Origin: Candidatus Thorarchaeota archaeon MP8T_1
Lineage (GTDB): Archaea; Asgardarchaeota; Thorarchaeia; Thorarchaeales; Thorarchaeaceae
Length of the DNA stretch: 64,000 nt
Direction of reading: 5' to 3'
Assembly: GCA_002825465.1 (NCBI GenBank)
Contig: PJER01000009.1
Coordinates: 1-64,000 of the forward strand
The notes beneath the pieces are model-generated. The model was not told the DNA's origin, made no database searches, and saw only the letters and a list, made by a program, of their open reading frames with translations. Both the position numbers and the translations under genes were made by a program. Shown here one piece after another: positions 53,158 through 62,529 of the stretch. Each line of letters begins with the position of its first letter. The stretch's first letter is position 1.

Positions 53158-55971
53158 CTATTTCTTCAACATCTTTGTCATTCGCTTTCTTATCTCCTCG
53201 ATGATGAATACTGGCATTGTAATCAGGAATATGAGAATCCATTCCATGGGTTCTACGTTACCTAATTCGAAAAGAGCTGTAAGTGGTGGAAATACAAACA
53301 GGACTGCCACAAGAATAACATCCACTATGTATACTATCCATAATACCCTATTCTTGAAAATCCCAAGTGAAAAAACTGATTCTGTTGGTGATCGACAATT
53401 CTGAGCGCTGAACCATTGGGTTATGATGAGAGTTACAAAGATCATAGTTCTGATCTTCTGTTCATCCTGTCCAAAATAGAGTAGATATACTATCAGAACA
53501 GTAGTACACATCATAATTCCATAGAAGAATGCTCTGGACAGTGTCTGCTTAGATAAGACTCGCTCTTTCAATGACGCGGGCGGCCTATCAAGTAATCCTT
53601 TCTCTTTTGGCTCTAAGGATACAGCAATATCGAGCATTCCATCTGTTACCAGATTGACCCATAATATCTGAAGAGGTAACAACAGAATAGGACTAGTAAA
53701 GAGGAGCATTATTGCGATAATCATGAAACTCTCTGCAAAATTGGTAGATGTGAGGAATAAGACAACCCTTCGGAAAGTGTTGAGTATATGTCTGCCTTCA
53801 TCAATACCATCAACAACTGATTCGAATCGTTCATCTTGGAGAACAATATCAGCGGCTTCCTTAGCGATATCAGTGCCAGTGATACCCATAGCAATTCCGA
53901 CATTAGCCTGCCGTAGAGCTGGAGAATCGTTCACACCATCACCTGTCATTGTGACGGTCTTTCCGAGATTCTGTAGCGCCTTTACAATCCTAAGTTTGTG
54001 TATTGGACTGGTCCGTGCAAGGATTGTTGTCCGATTTTCAAGTGCTCTTTCGAGTTCCTCATCATTTAATGCATCGATGGCATCACCAGTTAAGCTCTGA
54101 TCTTCTCTATCTGGTTTGAAAATTCCAACCTCTTTCCCGATTGCTTTTGCTGTATTCTCATTGTCTCCTGTAATCATAATGACCCTTATCCCCGCTCTCT
54201 CTGCCTTTGTGATGTACTCCCTAACTCCATCACGAGGTGGGTCATTGATTCCACTCAGCCCAATAAACTCCAAATCATGGAGATCTTCTTCTGTGATTTG
54301 ATGATGTTCTCTTGGAAGGTGTTTGATAGCGCAAGCTAGTACTCTCAATCCCTGCGAAGTGAATTCATCTACAATATTCTCAGTGCCTGATGGTTCCTTC
54401 AGGAATTTCTCTATTCGCTCTGGAGCACCTTTCACAATCAAAAGATTCGAATCTTGGCTCACCAAAGATGGATGGATTCCTATCACTGCCTTACTCGGCT
54501 CATGAAGAGTTGCCATGAATTTTCTATCACTTGTAAATGGAATCTCTGATATACGAGGCCAAGCCTCATTGAGTACATACTTGTGGAGACCTACCTTTTC
54601 TAGAGCAACAATCAATGCTGCTTCAGTGGGAGACCCGCGTATTCTCCATACTCTCTCTTCATCTGTACATTTTCTAATCGGATCATTTTCATCCAAGCAT
54701 TCAGTATAGAGATCAGAATCATTACTTAGGGCAAAGTATGATAGAACTTGCTCAAGGTCTGGATAGCTCTGTATGTCTTCTTTCTTAATCGGCTTCTTAG
54801 TTATGTCTGATATTTCCTCATGGAGATGGTCAGATCGCAGACATCCTGCAGGGCCGCAACCTTCCAAGAAAATGCCGCCAGTTTCAGGGTTAAAGCCAAC
54901 TCCGCTGACTTCGTAGTAATGATTTGGTGTGAATATTCTTCTGACCATCATCTGATTTCGAGTGAGTGTTCCTGTCTTGTCAGAGCAGATTACATTGACA
55001 AGTCCCAATGTTTCTACTACGTTCAAATTTCTAACTATTACATTCTTCTTAGATAATCTGTATACTCCTACTGAAAGCACTATGGTGATTACAGCTATGA
55101 GTCCTTCTGGAATTGCTGAGACAAGTGAGGAGAGTGCGAAGAGGATCAAGCTATATGTCTCAATTTGGCGGTATGTACCTAATAGAAGTGTAAGTGCAAG
55201 AAACACAAATGCAAGAACTATGAAGAAGAGACTTAGCCGTTTCAATCGAACCTCTATAGAGGTTTCTTCCTTCTTAACACTCTGAAGTTCCTTGTTAATT
55301 TCTCCAAGAGTAGTTTGATCTCCTGTTTTTTCGACAACAACGCGTGCTCTTCCCTGAGTCACAAACGATCCAGCAAAGACTTTGTTTGTCTCTTCATAAT
55401 AGTGAGGTTTCTCAATTAGGCAGAGTACGTCTTTCTTTACTGGAACACTCTCACCAGTAAGTAGACTTTCGTCAACATGGAGATTTCTCTCGAATATGAC
55501 CCTTGCATCAGCAGGAACTTTTTCTCCAGCTCGTAATAGTAGAAGGTCTCCTGGAACAATATCGCTTGATGGAATTTCTTGTTCATCACCATTTCTGATT
55601 ACAATGGATTTCTCTTCAATAAGGCTCTTTACAGATTCAATGGTTTTTTCAGCTCTATACTCTTGAACAAAACCAATGATGGAATTAATGAAGAGGATGA
55701 TAGCTATTACAATTGTATCTTCTACATGATTACCAATTAGTGAGATGACAGCTGCGAGAATGAGGACATATACGAGAGGAGATTTGAATTGCCTCAGAAA
55801 CATGATAAGAGGATTAATTCCTGTATCAAGAGAGAGTCTGTTTTCGCCGAATTGTTCTCTTCTTCTTAGAATCTCTTCTGCTTCAAGACCTTCAGGATTA
55901 CTACCCATGCTTAGCAAGCATTCTTCATAGTCAATGGTTTCTTCTATTTCATCGAATTTTGTCCCAGACAT
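53158..55971 (-). CDS. Ca-type P-type ATPase (P2A)
   Basis: 937 residues from the ATG at 55971. Actuator motif LTGES, phosphorylation site C-S-D-K-T-G-T-L-T, and hinge motif TGDGVNDSPAL are intact. Transmembrane ion-site residues match SERCA: Glu of PEGL in M4; Asn and Glu of NFAES in M5; Asn, Thr and Asp of WVNLVTDG in M6. A Ca2+ pump is therefore likely, though related Mn or Na pumps share parts of this set. The N-terminus resembles the P2A cation ATPase N-domain. It is the last gene of a five-gene operon with two sodium/proton antiporters. Confidence 0.85.
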   Translation of the reverse strand: MSGTKFDEIEETIDYEECLLSMGSNPEGLEAEEILRRREQFGENRLSLDTGINPLIMFLRQFKSPLVYVLILAAVISLIGNHVEDTIVIAIILFINSIIGFVQEYRAEKTIESVKSLIEEKSIVIRNGDEQEIPSSDIVPGDLLLLRAGEKVPADARVIFERNLHVDESLLTGESVPVKKDVLCLIEKPHYYEETNKVFAGSFVTQGRARVVVEKTGDQTTLGEINKELQSVKKEETSIEVRLKRLSLFFIVLAFVFLALTLLLGTYRQIETYSLILFALSSLVSAIPEGLIAVITIVLSVGVYRLSKKNVIVRNLNVVETLGLVNVICSDKTGTLTRNQMMVRRIFTPNHYYEVSGVGFNPETGGIFLEGCGPAGCLRSDHLHEEISDITKKPIKKEDIQSYPDLEQVLSYFALSNDSDLYTECLDENDPIRKCTDEERVWRIRGSPTEAALIVALEKVGLHKYVLNEAWPRISEIPFTSDRKFMATLHEPSKAVIGIHPSLVSQDSNLLIVKGAPERIEKFLKEPSGTENIVDEFTSQGLRVLACAIKHLPREHHQITEEDLHDLEFIGLSGINDPPRDGVREYITKAERAGIRVIMITGDNENTAKAIGKEVGIFKPDREDQSLTGDAIDALNDEELERALENRTTILARTSPIHKLRIVKALQNLGKTVTMTGDGVNDSPALRQANVGIAMGITGTDIAKEAADIVLQDERFESVVDGIDEGRHILNTFRRVVLFLTSTNFAESFMIIAIMLLFTSPILLLPLQILWVNLVTDGMLDIAVSLEPKEKGLLDRPPASLKERVLSKQTLSRAFFYGIMMCTTVLIVYLLYFGQDEQKIRTMIFVTLIITQWFSAQNCRSPTESVFSLGIFKNRVLWIVYIVDVILVAVLFVFPPLTALFELGNVEPMEWILIFLITMPVFIIEEIRKRMTKMLKK

Positions 55972-56030
55972 TCGTCCCACTCTCTCTCCGAAACACAAAC
56001 TTCTTTTCAGATTTAAGATTCTCTATATAG

Positions 56031-57761
56031 CTAATCATTGCTGGAATCTGCATTCTTAGAAATATCCTGTTCATGCATCTGTTTACGAGTTTCAATCTCT
56101 TCAATATCTGCATCTATCTCACTCTTGAGATCCTGATAGGTTCCTTCTGAGATTTTTCCAGATTCAAACTGCTTTTCATAGAAATCAAGTTTAATTTTCA
56201 GTATCTCTTCCCTTTGTACAAGTTCTTGTACCCTTGCTCTCCTTTCTGCAACAACTCTTCTCAATTCATCTTCAAGTGTGAAAATTTCTTCTTCGAGCTC
56301 GGCTTTTAACCGAGAGTATAGAGAACTGTCTACCTTTCCTTCTGTGTACTTATCTACAAGATGAAGTAGTGCCTGTCTTGTAGCATTTCTATGAACTGTG
56401 ATTTCAGTAGCGCGGTCTTGTTTTTCTACTAACCCTAAGAAGTTAGCAAAGAAAGATGTAGAAAGTCCTTGTACTATTAGACTAACAAGCAGAACTATGA
56501 ATACTATTGCATAAATGGTCGGAACTACCACTGAAATCACTGAGATGTATGAATGATTTGAAGAGTAATGTATGATTACAGTAACTGCAATTGCAGCTAA
56601 TGCAGCACTTGCTACACCTTTGATTCCTGCCCAGCTAAGAAAGAATCTCTCCTTAAAACCAATAGATCTATCTCGTGCAGTGACTAGAAACACTGAGATT
56701 GGTCGTGCTACAAATATAACCAGTACTGAAGTGAGTAATCCTAATACCAAGATTCCTGGATTGGCAATGATGAATGCAATAGTTTCAGTGGTAGGATTTC
56801 CTTCGATTAATGGCACACTCAATGAATATCCTAAGAGGATGAATACCACTATTTCGAAGAAGAATGAAACGTTCTTCATCACACCTCTCATCGATCTCTG
56901 GGGCAATGCTTCAATTCCAATTCTTCTTGCATTCGCCATAAACAGACCTGCAAATACTGCAGCAAGAGCTCCTGGATGAATGTATATGACTGTAAAGAGT
57001 TCACCTAGTCCATATGCTAGAAATGGAGTTGTAGCTGTTAGAATGGAAACATTAGTATCATCACCAGCTCTGGGAATTGCCCATCCAATTAATCTCGCAA
57101 CTATGTATCCAAGTACAACACCAAGACCCATGCTTGCAAGAAATTCTCCAAGAATCAGTGCCCAATTTGTACCTTCAGTCACATTTGCAAGTGAAGCAAT
57201 TACAATTGGTTCGAAAACAAGAATTACTAGAATGACTGATGTTGCATCATTGAACACTGCTTCTCCTTCAAGAATTGAAAAAATCTTTCTCTTTACTCGG
57301 ACTCCTCCTGACTCCAAGACAGAGAATAAGGCAGCTGGGTCCGTAGGAGCTAGAATTGCACCTATGAGGAATGCTGCTATTCCAACTGGCACTCCAAGCG
57401 CTTCTGTTGATGCTTGAATCGCAAACCCACCAATCAAGGCAGTTGCTAAGACTCCAACAGTTGCCAAGAGCATTACATTTTCTATTGATAATCTGAGTTC
57501 CCTAAGGTTTAATGTCAGTCCTGCGTAGAATAGTACAGTAGCCAATGTCAATTGAGCAATGAAATCAAATCCTGCAATTTGAACTAATGGTGTTCCTGGG
57601 TTCAATACAAGGAGAACTCGCCCAAGTCCGAGACCAGTCAAAACAAGAGGAATTGGATGGGGTACCTTATATCGCTCTGCAATTTTGGCAATCGCTACAC
57701 CAACAATTAGAATACCCGCTATCAACACAAGAATTGTTGTTGATAGTTCTTCCCCCTGCAC
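56031..57761 (-). CDS. NhaP-type Na+(K+)/H+ antiporter (CPA1)
   Basis: 576 residues. About 12-13 hydrophobic helices with the CPA1 motifs ILAPTDPAALF and AVFNDATSVI, whose aspartates bind the cation. A cytosolic C-terminal region of about 130 residues is a charged coiled coil (ELEEEIFTLEDELRRVVAERRA, EQFESGKISEGTYQDLKSEID) ahead of an Asp/Asn-rich end; this probably regulates transport. It starts 6 bases after the PhoU-like gene and is 59 bases from the P-type ATPase. Confidence 0.85.
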   Translation of the reverse strand: MQGEELSTTILVLIAGILIVGVAIAKIAERYKVPHPIPLVLTGLGLGRVLLVLNPGTPLVQIAGFDFIAQLTLATVLFYAGLTLNLRELRLSIENVMLLATVGVLATALIGGFAIQASTEALGVPVGIAAFLIGAILAPTDPAALFSVLESGGVRVKRKIFSILEGEAVFNDATSVILVILVFEPIVIASLANVTEGTNWALILGEFLASMGLGVVLGYIVARLIGWAIPRAGDDTNVSILTATTPFLAYGLGELFTVIYIHPGALAAVFAGLFMANARRIGIEALPQRSMRGVMKNVSFFFEIVVFILLGYSLSVPLIEGNPTTETIAFIIANPGILVLGLLTSVLVIFVARPISVFLVTARDRSIGFKERFFLSWAGIKGVASAALAAIAVTVIIHYSSNHSYISVISVVVPTIYAIVFIVLLVSLIVQGLSTSFFANFLGLVEKQDRATEITVHRNATRQALLHLVDKYTEGKVDSSLYSRLKAELEEEIFTLEDELRRVVAERRARVQELVQREEILKIKLDFYEKQFESGKISEGTYQDLKSEIDADIEEIETRKQMHEQDISKNADSSND

Positions 57762-57767
57762 AGACTA

Positions 57768-58391
57768 TCAAATCTCCGCAACGATTTCTGCACACTCTTT
57801 GGCGTAATCTGAAACGTGTTCAAGGTCCGCCACGATCTTTCTCATCATATAACAAGTAAAATCAGAATCTCCACCTGTTGCTACTGATATCTGACGACAG
57901 ATTACGATGTTATCTTCATCTATTTGTCGTTCTAATTTTATTAACAGTTCTAGAGATACTTCTGCTTCTTCAGAATTAGCCCCTCTTTGAGAAATCATCA
58001 ATCTTAGAGCCACCATCATCTCATAGACTTTCTTGGAGATGGTTGTCATCGAATCCATGAAAATTTCATTGAATGATTCGTCCTTGAGAATATCAATCAT
58101 GACCAGAACTCTGAGGAATGTATGTTGAATATTCAAAAGATGAGAAACAATGGCTTGAGCCATTATACCCAATTCATCACGAGGGAGTTGTCTAGAAAAT
58201 GAATACTTGTCAATGAGGCCTCGTATCTGTTTGAAGGCTTCCTTTCTTCGTTCTATCCATGTAGGATCTGCTAGTTCATCACATTTCACGCACAATCTCT
58301 TATGGATATATTCAGCTATGTGTTCTTGAATTTCAATGATTTTTTCTAGTTGAGTTAAGATAGTCTGCCTATCAAGGACATCATTTGACAT
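57768..58391 (-). CDS. PhoU-like protein
   Basis: 207 residues, all helical. The end MMRKIVADLEHVSDYAKECAEIV fits the PhoU repeat signature (DLERxxDxxxNIAE), and an earlier repeat lies around residues 10-110. PhoU-like proteins regulate phosphate or potassium/sodium transporters by binding to them. Here it lies between an amphi-Trp protein and NhaP, suggesting that it controls an antiporter rather than phosphate uptake. Gaps to both neighbours are only 3-6 bases. Confidence 0.7.
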   Translation of the reverse strand: MSNDVLDRQTILTQLEKIIEIQEHIAEYIHKRLCVKCDELADPTWIERRKEAFKQIRGLIDKYSFSRQLPRDELGIMAQAIVSHLLNIQHTFLRVLVMIDILKDESFNEIFMDSMTTISKKVYEMMVALRLMISQRGANSEEAEVSLELLIKLERQIDEDNIVICRQISVATGGDSDFTCYMMRKIVADLEHVSDYAKECAEIVAEI

Positions 58392-58394
58392 TCT

Positions 58395-58646
58395 CTATTC
58401 CTCCTGTCCTTTTCTTCTTCTCCAAGATAGAGCTATATCAACATGTAAGAAATGGCGTCTGATGGTGACTTCAATTCCAGTTTCAATAGGCTCTCCCAGA
58501 GGAACCTCAATGAATCCTTCTTTCACCGTCGGCATCGGGAGTTCAAGTTTTTCTCCAGCCCTAATCTGTTCCGCAATCTCGACAAGAAGATCCGCAAGAT
58601 TATCTAATGTTTTCTCTTCTTCGAATTCGTATTCTTCAATTCGCAT
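58395..58646 (-). CDS. Amphi-Trp domain protein
   Basis: 83 residues. N-terminal amphipathic helix (LDNLADLLVEIAEQIRAGEKLEL) followed by strands and a Trp motif DIALSWRRRKGQEE, the pattern of the amphi-Trp family of small proteins found with transport and stress genes. No enzymatic motif. Its place between NhaA and PhoU-like genes suggests a regulatory or adaptor role in the operon. Confidence 0.65.
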   Translation of the reverse strand: MRIEEYEFEEEKTLDNLADLLVEIAEQIRAGEKLELPMPTVKEGFIEVPLGEPIETGIEVTIRRHFLHVDIALSWRRRKGQEE

Positions 58647-58711
58647 ATTCCTAACTCCTTAGGTGTGATGCCAATGAACTGATTTCTTGTTTTTACCCTT
58701 TTTTAGAGTAC

Positions 58712-60178
58712 CTATTCAGTCATACTATCTGTTTTCGCCTTCTCCTCAATAGTTTCCACAGTAGTTTCTTTTGTAACTATAACATTCTGCGTTTCAGGGA
58801 TTACAGGTGCTATATACGGAAATGATGCAATCTCACGTTTTCTTAGAACATACCTGAATGATAGAAACCCAAGGATTCCTGAGATTAAAGATGCGATGAG
58901 AATAGCTACTTTGGATGCAACCAAGAGAATTGGATCTGCAATTGCTAGAGATGCTATGAATGTTGAAATTGTAAAACCAATGCCAGTAAGGAATGATACC
59001 GATATCATCATTTCCCAATCGACACCTTTTGGCAAGTTGATTTGACCAACTTGAATGCCAATCCACATAGCTATCAATACTCCCAACGGTTTACCTATAA
59101 CTAGTCCAAGAATAATTCCAACTGAAATTGGATTTACTACCATTTCAGGATTCAATTGTGCTAGTGATATGGCAGAATTTGCTAATGCAAATATCGGTAC
59201 AATGACAAATGCAAGCCATTTTGTTAACACATGTTCTGCCTGTTGTAATGGTGCTTCAATATCCTTACATGTCATTTCTAGGGTTCTTGAGAGATTAAGT
59301 AAAACTACGACATCGTCTTCAGCTGAACCATCTTCTGTAACCCTATTGATCCTTTGTACTAGTTCATTGCTCTTGTCTTTGAACTCTTTATGGTCTATTT
59401 TGGTTGTCGCAGGTATTGAGAGTGCAATGAGAATTCCTGCAATTGTAGGATGGATTCCTGACAGTAGAAACTCAAGCCAAAGAAATACTCCTAGTAATGC
59501 ATAAGGTGCAACGTGCCTTATACCAATTCTATTCAGAATTAAGAGCATTATAAAGACTAGAGTGCCCAGCACCAGATGTAATAACGAAAAACCATGGGAA
59601 TAAACGACTGCAAGAATAATGACACCACCGATATCATCAGCAATTGCAAGAGTGGTGAGAAAGATCTTCAATGATGTTGGTACTTTCTTTCCAAAAATTG
59701 ATAGTATACCTAATGTGATAGCGATATCCGTAGCTACAGGAATTGCCCAAGCATTTGCTCCTTGACTTCCACTTGGATTAAACACTACAAAAATAAGAGC
59801 TGGAACTATCATACCACCAGTTGCTCCTATCACAGGAGCAAGAGCATTGTCGCGTGAGCTAAGTTCTCCAATCAATAATTCGCCCTTTACTTCAAGGCCG
59901 ATCAGGAAGAAGAAGAGAACCATCAGTAAGTCATTTATCCATAGTATTAAGGGCATCTCAACATTGAATGGTCCAATCGATATTCCAATTAGAGTATTCC
60001 AAATTGAAGTATACCCTAATCCAAATGGGAGATTCGCAATGAGAAGAGAAACGATCACACAAGAAAGAAGAACCAGGCCACCAGATGCCTCATATTGCAT
60101 GAACTGTCTGAAAGGTTTTATAATTTGGAAAAATTGATTGGTCTTTCCTTTCTTGAATTGCTTTCTCTTTTTAGACAA
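58712..60178 (-). CDS. nhaA: Na+/H+ antiporter NhaA
   Basis: 488 residues. NhaA signatures: LLMVLFFFLIGLEVKGELL, VATDIAITLGILS and the Asp-Asp pair in LAIADDIGGVIIL that binds Na+ and H+. The long loop between the two halves (PLQQAEHVLTKW) is typical of long NhaA forms. The C-terminal 50 residues are polar and may be a cytosolic tail. First gene of the operon; the promoter should lie in 60179-60240. Confidence 0.88.
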   Translation of the reverse strand: MSKKRKQFKKGKTNQFFQIIKPFRQFMQYEASGGLVLLSCVIVSLLIANLPFGLGYTSIWNTLIGISIGPFNVEMPLILWINDLLMVLFFFLIGLEVKGELLIGELSSRDNALAPVIGATGGMIVPALIFVVFNPSGSQGANAWAIPVATDIAITLGILSIFGKKVPTSLKIFLTTLAIADDIGGVIILAVVYSHGFSLLHLVLGTLVFIMLLILNRIGIRHVAPYALLGVFLWLEFLLSGIHPTIAGILIALSIPATTKIDHKEFKDKSNELVQRINRVTEDGSAEDDVVVLLNLSRTLEMTCKDIEAPLQQAEHVLTKWLAFVIVPIFALANSAISLAQLNPEMVVNPISVGIILGLVIGKPLGVLIAMWIGIQVGQINLPKGVDWEMMISVSFLTGIGFTISTFIASLAIADPILLVASKVAILIASLISGILGFLSFRYVLRKREIASFPYIAPVIPETQNVIVTKETTVETIEEKAKTDSMTE

Positions 60179-60379
60179 TCAGCATCACACACCTAATTTG
60201 AAACTGTGATTGAATTTAACCTCGATGGATTGAACTAGGTGGTTTCTATTGAAAACAAACTAAATAATATTTGAATCGGAATATCTTGTAAGAAAATCAT
60301 TCATCCTCATGAAATCTGAATTACAATGATTCTCAAGTAACCACCACCCTTAATTGGAAATCAACTATGTTTATCCTTA

Positions 60380-60394
60380 CTAGCCCAAAGCTAG
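60380..60394 (+). promoter_or_regulatory. Small hairpin in the TrpRS leader
   Basis: CTAGC-ccaaa-GCTAG, a 5-bp stem, lies between the TATA-like CTTAATT (about 60348) and the AAGGTGAC site before the ATG at 60421. It may be chance. Confidence 0.25.
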
Positions 60395-60420
60395 CGCGAA
60401 CATCTAAGGTGACACTCATA

Positions 60421-61569
60421 ATGAGTGATGAAAAAGACGACATGGTAGTTACACCATACAAAGTCAGTGGTAAGCTCGATTATGATCGACTCATCAAGGA
60501 GTTTGGTACTGAGCGAATCACTGCGAAATTAAAAGAACAAATGTACAAGATAGCAGGAGAAACCAACATGTATCTGGAGCGAGACCTGTTCTTCTCCCAT
60601 AGAGACCTCGGTTGGATTCTGAATGAATACCAGAAAGGTAACAAGTTCGTAATTTACACTGGAAGAGGCCCATCAGGTCATACTCACATTGGACACTTAG
60701 TACCTTGGATGTTCACAAAATGGTTTCAGGAGCGATTCAAGACCCGCCTCTATTTCCAGATGACAAACGATGAGAAGTACTTCTTCAATGCTCATCTTAG
60801 TCTTGATGATGTTAAGATGTATACTTATGAGAACACTCTAGACCTTCTCGCTCTTGGATTTGAGCCAGAAGATACATTCATTATTCAGGATATCGAGCAT
60901 ATCGATTTGTTGTACGAAATTGCTGTAGAGGTTGCTAGAAAGGTAACATTCTCAACTGTCAAAGCCACCTTCGGTTTTGACAACAGTACTAACATTGGAT
61001 CGACCTGGCACCCTGCGATTCAAGCTGTCCCTGCATTCCTCCATTCCTGGATCTATGGAGAAAATACTCCTTGTATAATTCCATGTGCAATTGATCAGGA
61101 CCCATTCTGGAGAGTGACTCGTGATGTGGCTGAGAAGCTTGGTTACTACAAACCTGCAAGCATCCAATGTACTTTTGTTCCTGGATTGAAAGAAGATGGA
61201 AAGATGTCTGCTTCAGATCCAATGTCTGCTGTATTTACAACTGATACGCCAAAGCAGGCGAAGAAAAAAGTCATGGCTGCTTTTACTGGAGGAAGAGCTA
61301 CTGTTGAAGAACAACGAGAGCTAGGTGCAAATCCTGATGTATGTAGTGTCTTCAAGTACTATAATTTCATCTTCATGCCGGATGACAAGGACCTTGCTGA
61401 TATCGAGCGTAAGTGCAGAGGTGGGGAGATTCTGTGCGGTGAATGTAAGCAGATTCTCGCACCAATGATGATGGAGTTTCTTGAGAAGCATCAAGCTGCA
61501 CGTGAAGATGTCAAGGATAGGGTAGAGGAATTTTCAGCTGCACGACTCCGAGATGACCTTCGTAGATAG
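60421..61569 (+). CDS. trpS: Tryptophanyl-tRNA synthetase (archaeal/eukaryotic type)
   Basis: 382 residues from the ATG at 60421, after AAGGTGAC; the longer frame to 60367 adds unlike residues. Class I motifs: HIGH variant G-H-T-H-I-G-H and KMSKS variant KMSAS. Other TrpRS signatures: FQMTNDEKY, ATFGFDNSTNIGS and PCIIPCAIDQDPFWR. This is the archaeal/eukaryotic TrpRS, closer to TyrRS than to bacterial TrpRS. Confidence 0.92.
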   Translation: MSDEKDDMVVTPYKVSGKLDYDRLIKEFGTERITAKLKEQMYKIAGETNMYLERDLFFSHRDLGWILNEYQKGNKFVIYTGRGPSGHTHIGHLVPWMFTKWFQERFKTRLYFQMTNDEKYFFNAHLSLDDVKMYTYENTLDLLALGFEPEDTFIIQDIEHIDLLYEIAVEVARKVTFSTVKATFGFDNSTNIGSTWHPAIQAVPAFLHSWIYGENTPCIIPCAIDQDPFWRVTRDVAEKLGYYKPASIQCTFVPGLKEDGKMSASDPMSAVFTTDTPKQAKKKVMAAFTGGRATVEEQRELGANPDVCSVFKYYNFIFMPDDKDLADIERKCRGGEILCGECKQILAPMMMEFLEKHQAAREDVKDRVEEFSAARLRDDLRR

Positions 61570-61600
61570 ACAATTTCAAAGAAACTGATTGTGCAAGAAT

Positions 61601-61641
61601 TGTACTTGTACAGAGTTTTGCCTTTCAGTATTCTTATACTA
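61601..61641 (+). promoter_or_regulatory. Operator-promoter cassette, copy 1
   Basis: Dyad TGTAC-TT-GTACA at 61601-61612, an 8-base spacer, then CCTTTCAGTATTCTTATACTA (61621-61641) with TATA-like TTATACTA at 61634-61641. The same cassette is at 62455-62495. The dyad lies upstream of the TATA box, a usual place for an activator in archaea. Confidence 0.6.
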
Positions 61642-61674
61642 TCTTGAATTCTCGATTCAATCGAGGTTCATGTA

Positions 61675-62442
61675 ATGTATAATAAAATACACGATACTCT
61701 GTTCGAAAAATTCAATCTAACCAATTCGAAGGTAGAGAGATATTTTCTTCTTGCTGGTCTGGGAGGATTGTGCACCGCATTAGTAGTTCTAGTAGTAGAT
61801 TGGTTACTTTACCCAAACTATATTCTAGCTCTATTAGCTGGCGAATGGCCATATATTATAATAAGTGAATCAAATGCATTGCAAATACTTCATTTCTTAG
61901 ATACAGTCAATCTTGTATTGATAGCATTAGGGTTCTTTTCCCTATTTAGTAAATACGGAGTGAAGGAGAAATACATGTTTTTATTTCTCTACCTATTCCC
62001 TGCATTTGACCCATTTGCAGTCATACTTTTCCCATATGGCGGGTACCTGATATTTGATTTACAATTCTATGAAATTGTGGATTATCTTCGAGTTGCTTTT
62101 ACAACGATCATTGCATCATATATTCTCTTCAATTCTCGATGTAAAGTTCCAAACGCTAGGGTTGTAATCTATGCCTCTCTAATGCTTGCATTTACAAAGA
62201 TTGTTCCACTTGCACAATACTTGATCTCTAGTCCACTCCGATTACACTATGATGAGGGTCTTCATCAAGTAGTTGGAACTCTTGTTGGACCATTAGCTAT
62301 CATTGGTCTAAGTCAGATACCTGCAATATTGTGCATCATCTTCTGTTTTGTTCTTTTCATTCGTGAACTAAGAACAGGCGGGAATCTAAATGAAACTCCC
62401 ACAGAAGTTGATGAACTTCTCACAAAAACAATTCACAATTGA
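61675..62442 (+). CDS. Polytopic membrane protein, tandem family member 1
   Basis: 255 residues with about seven hydrophobic helices; start at the ATG at 61675. It is a clear paralogue of the next gene: both start with a short polar region, then V-E-R before TM1, YP at the end of TM1, a serine/asparagine loop, and FxxFxKYG after TM3, with the same number and order of helices. No enzyme motif or family is recognised. The upstream cassette at 61601-61641 is shared with its paralogue. Confidence 0.65.
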   Translation: MYNKIHDTLFEKFNLTNSKVERYFLLAGLGGLCTALVVLVVDWLLYPNYILALLAGEWPYIIISESNALQILHFLDTVNLVLIALGFFSLFSKYGVKEKYMFLFLYLFPAFDPFAVILFPYGGYLIFDLQFYEIVDYLRVAFTTIIASYILFNSRCKVPNARVVIYASLMLAFTKIVPLAQYLISSPLRLHYDEGLHQVVGTLVGPLAIIGLSQIPAILCIIFCFVLFIRELRTGGNLNETPTEVDELLTKTIHN

Positions 62443-62454
62443 TGGTGGAAATAT

Positions 62455-62495
62455 TGTACTTGTACAGGAATCTTCCTTTCAGTATTCTTATACTA
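62455..62495 (+). promoter_or_regulatory. Operator-promoter cassette, copy 2
   Basis: TGTAC-TT-GTACA at 62455-62466, 8-base spacer, then the same 21 bases CCTTTCAGTATTC... as copy 1 at 62475-62495. The distance from the dyad to the start codon is 75 bases, against 74 in copy 1. Confidence 0.6.
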
Positions 62496-62529
62496 CTTTA
62501 ATCAACCCTGTAGAATAGAGGCGTATGTA

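Noticed and set aside
56221..56240. Further TGTAC dyad-like sequence (TTTGTACAAG) as a third copy of the cassette
   Set aside because: It lies inside the NhaP coding region, lacks the CCTTTCAG block, and is not followed by a gene start.
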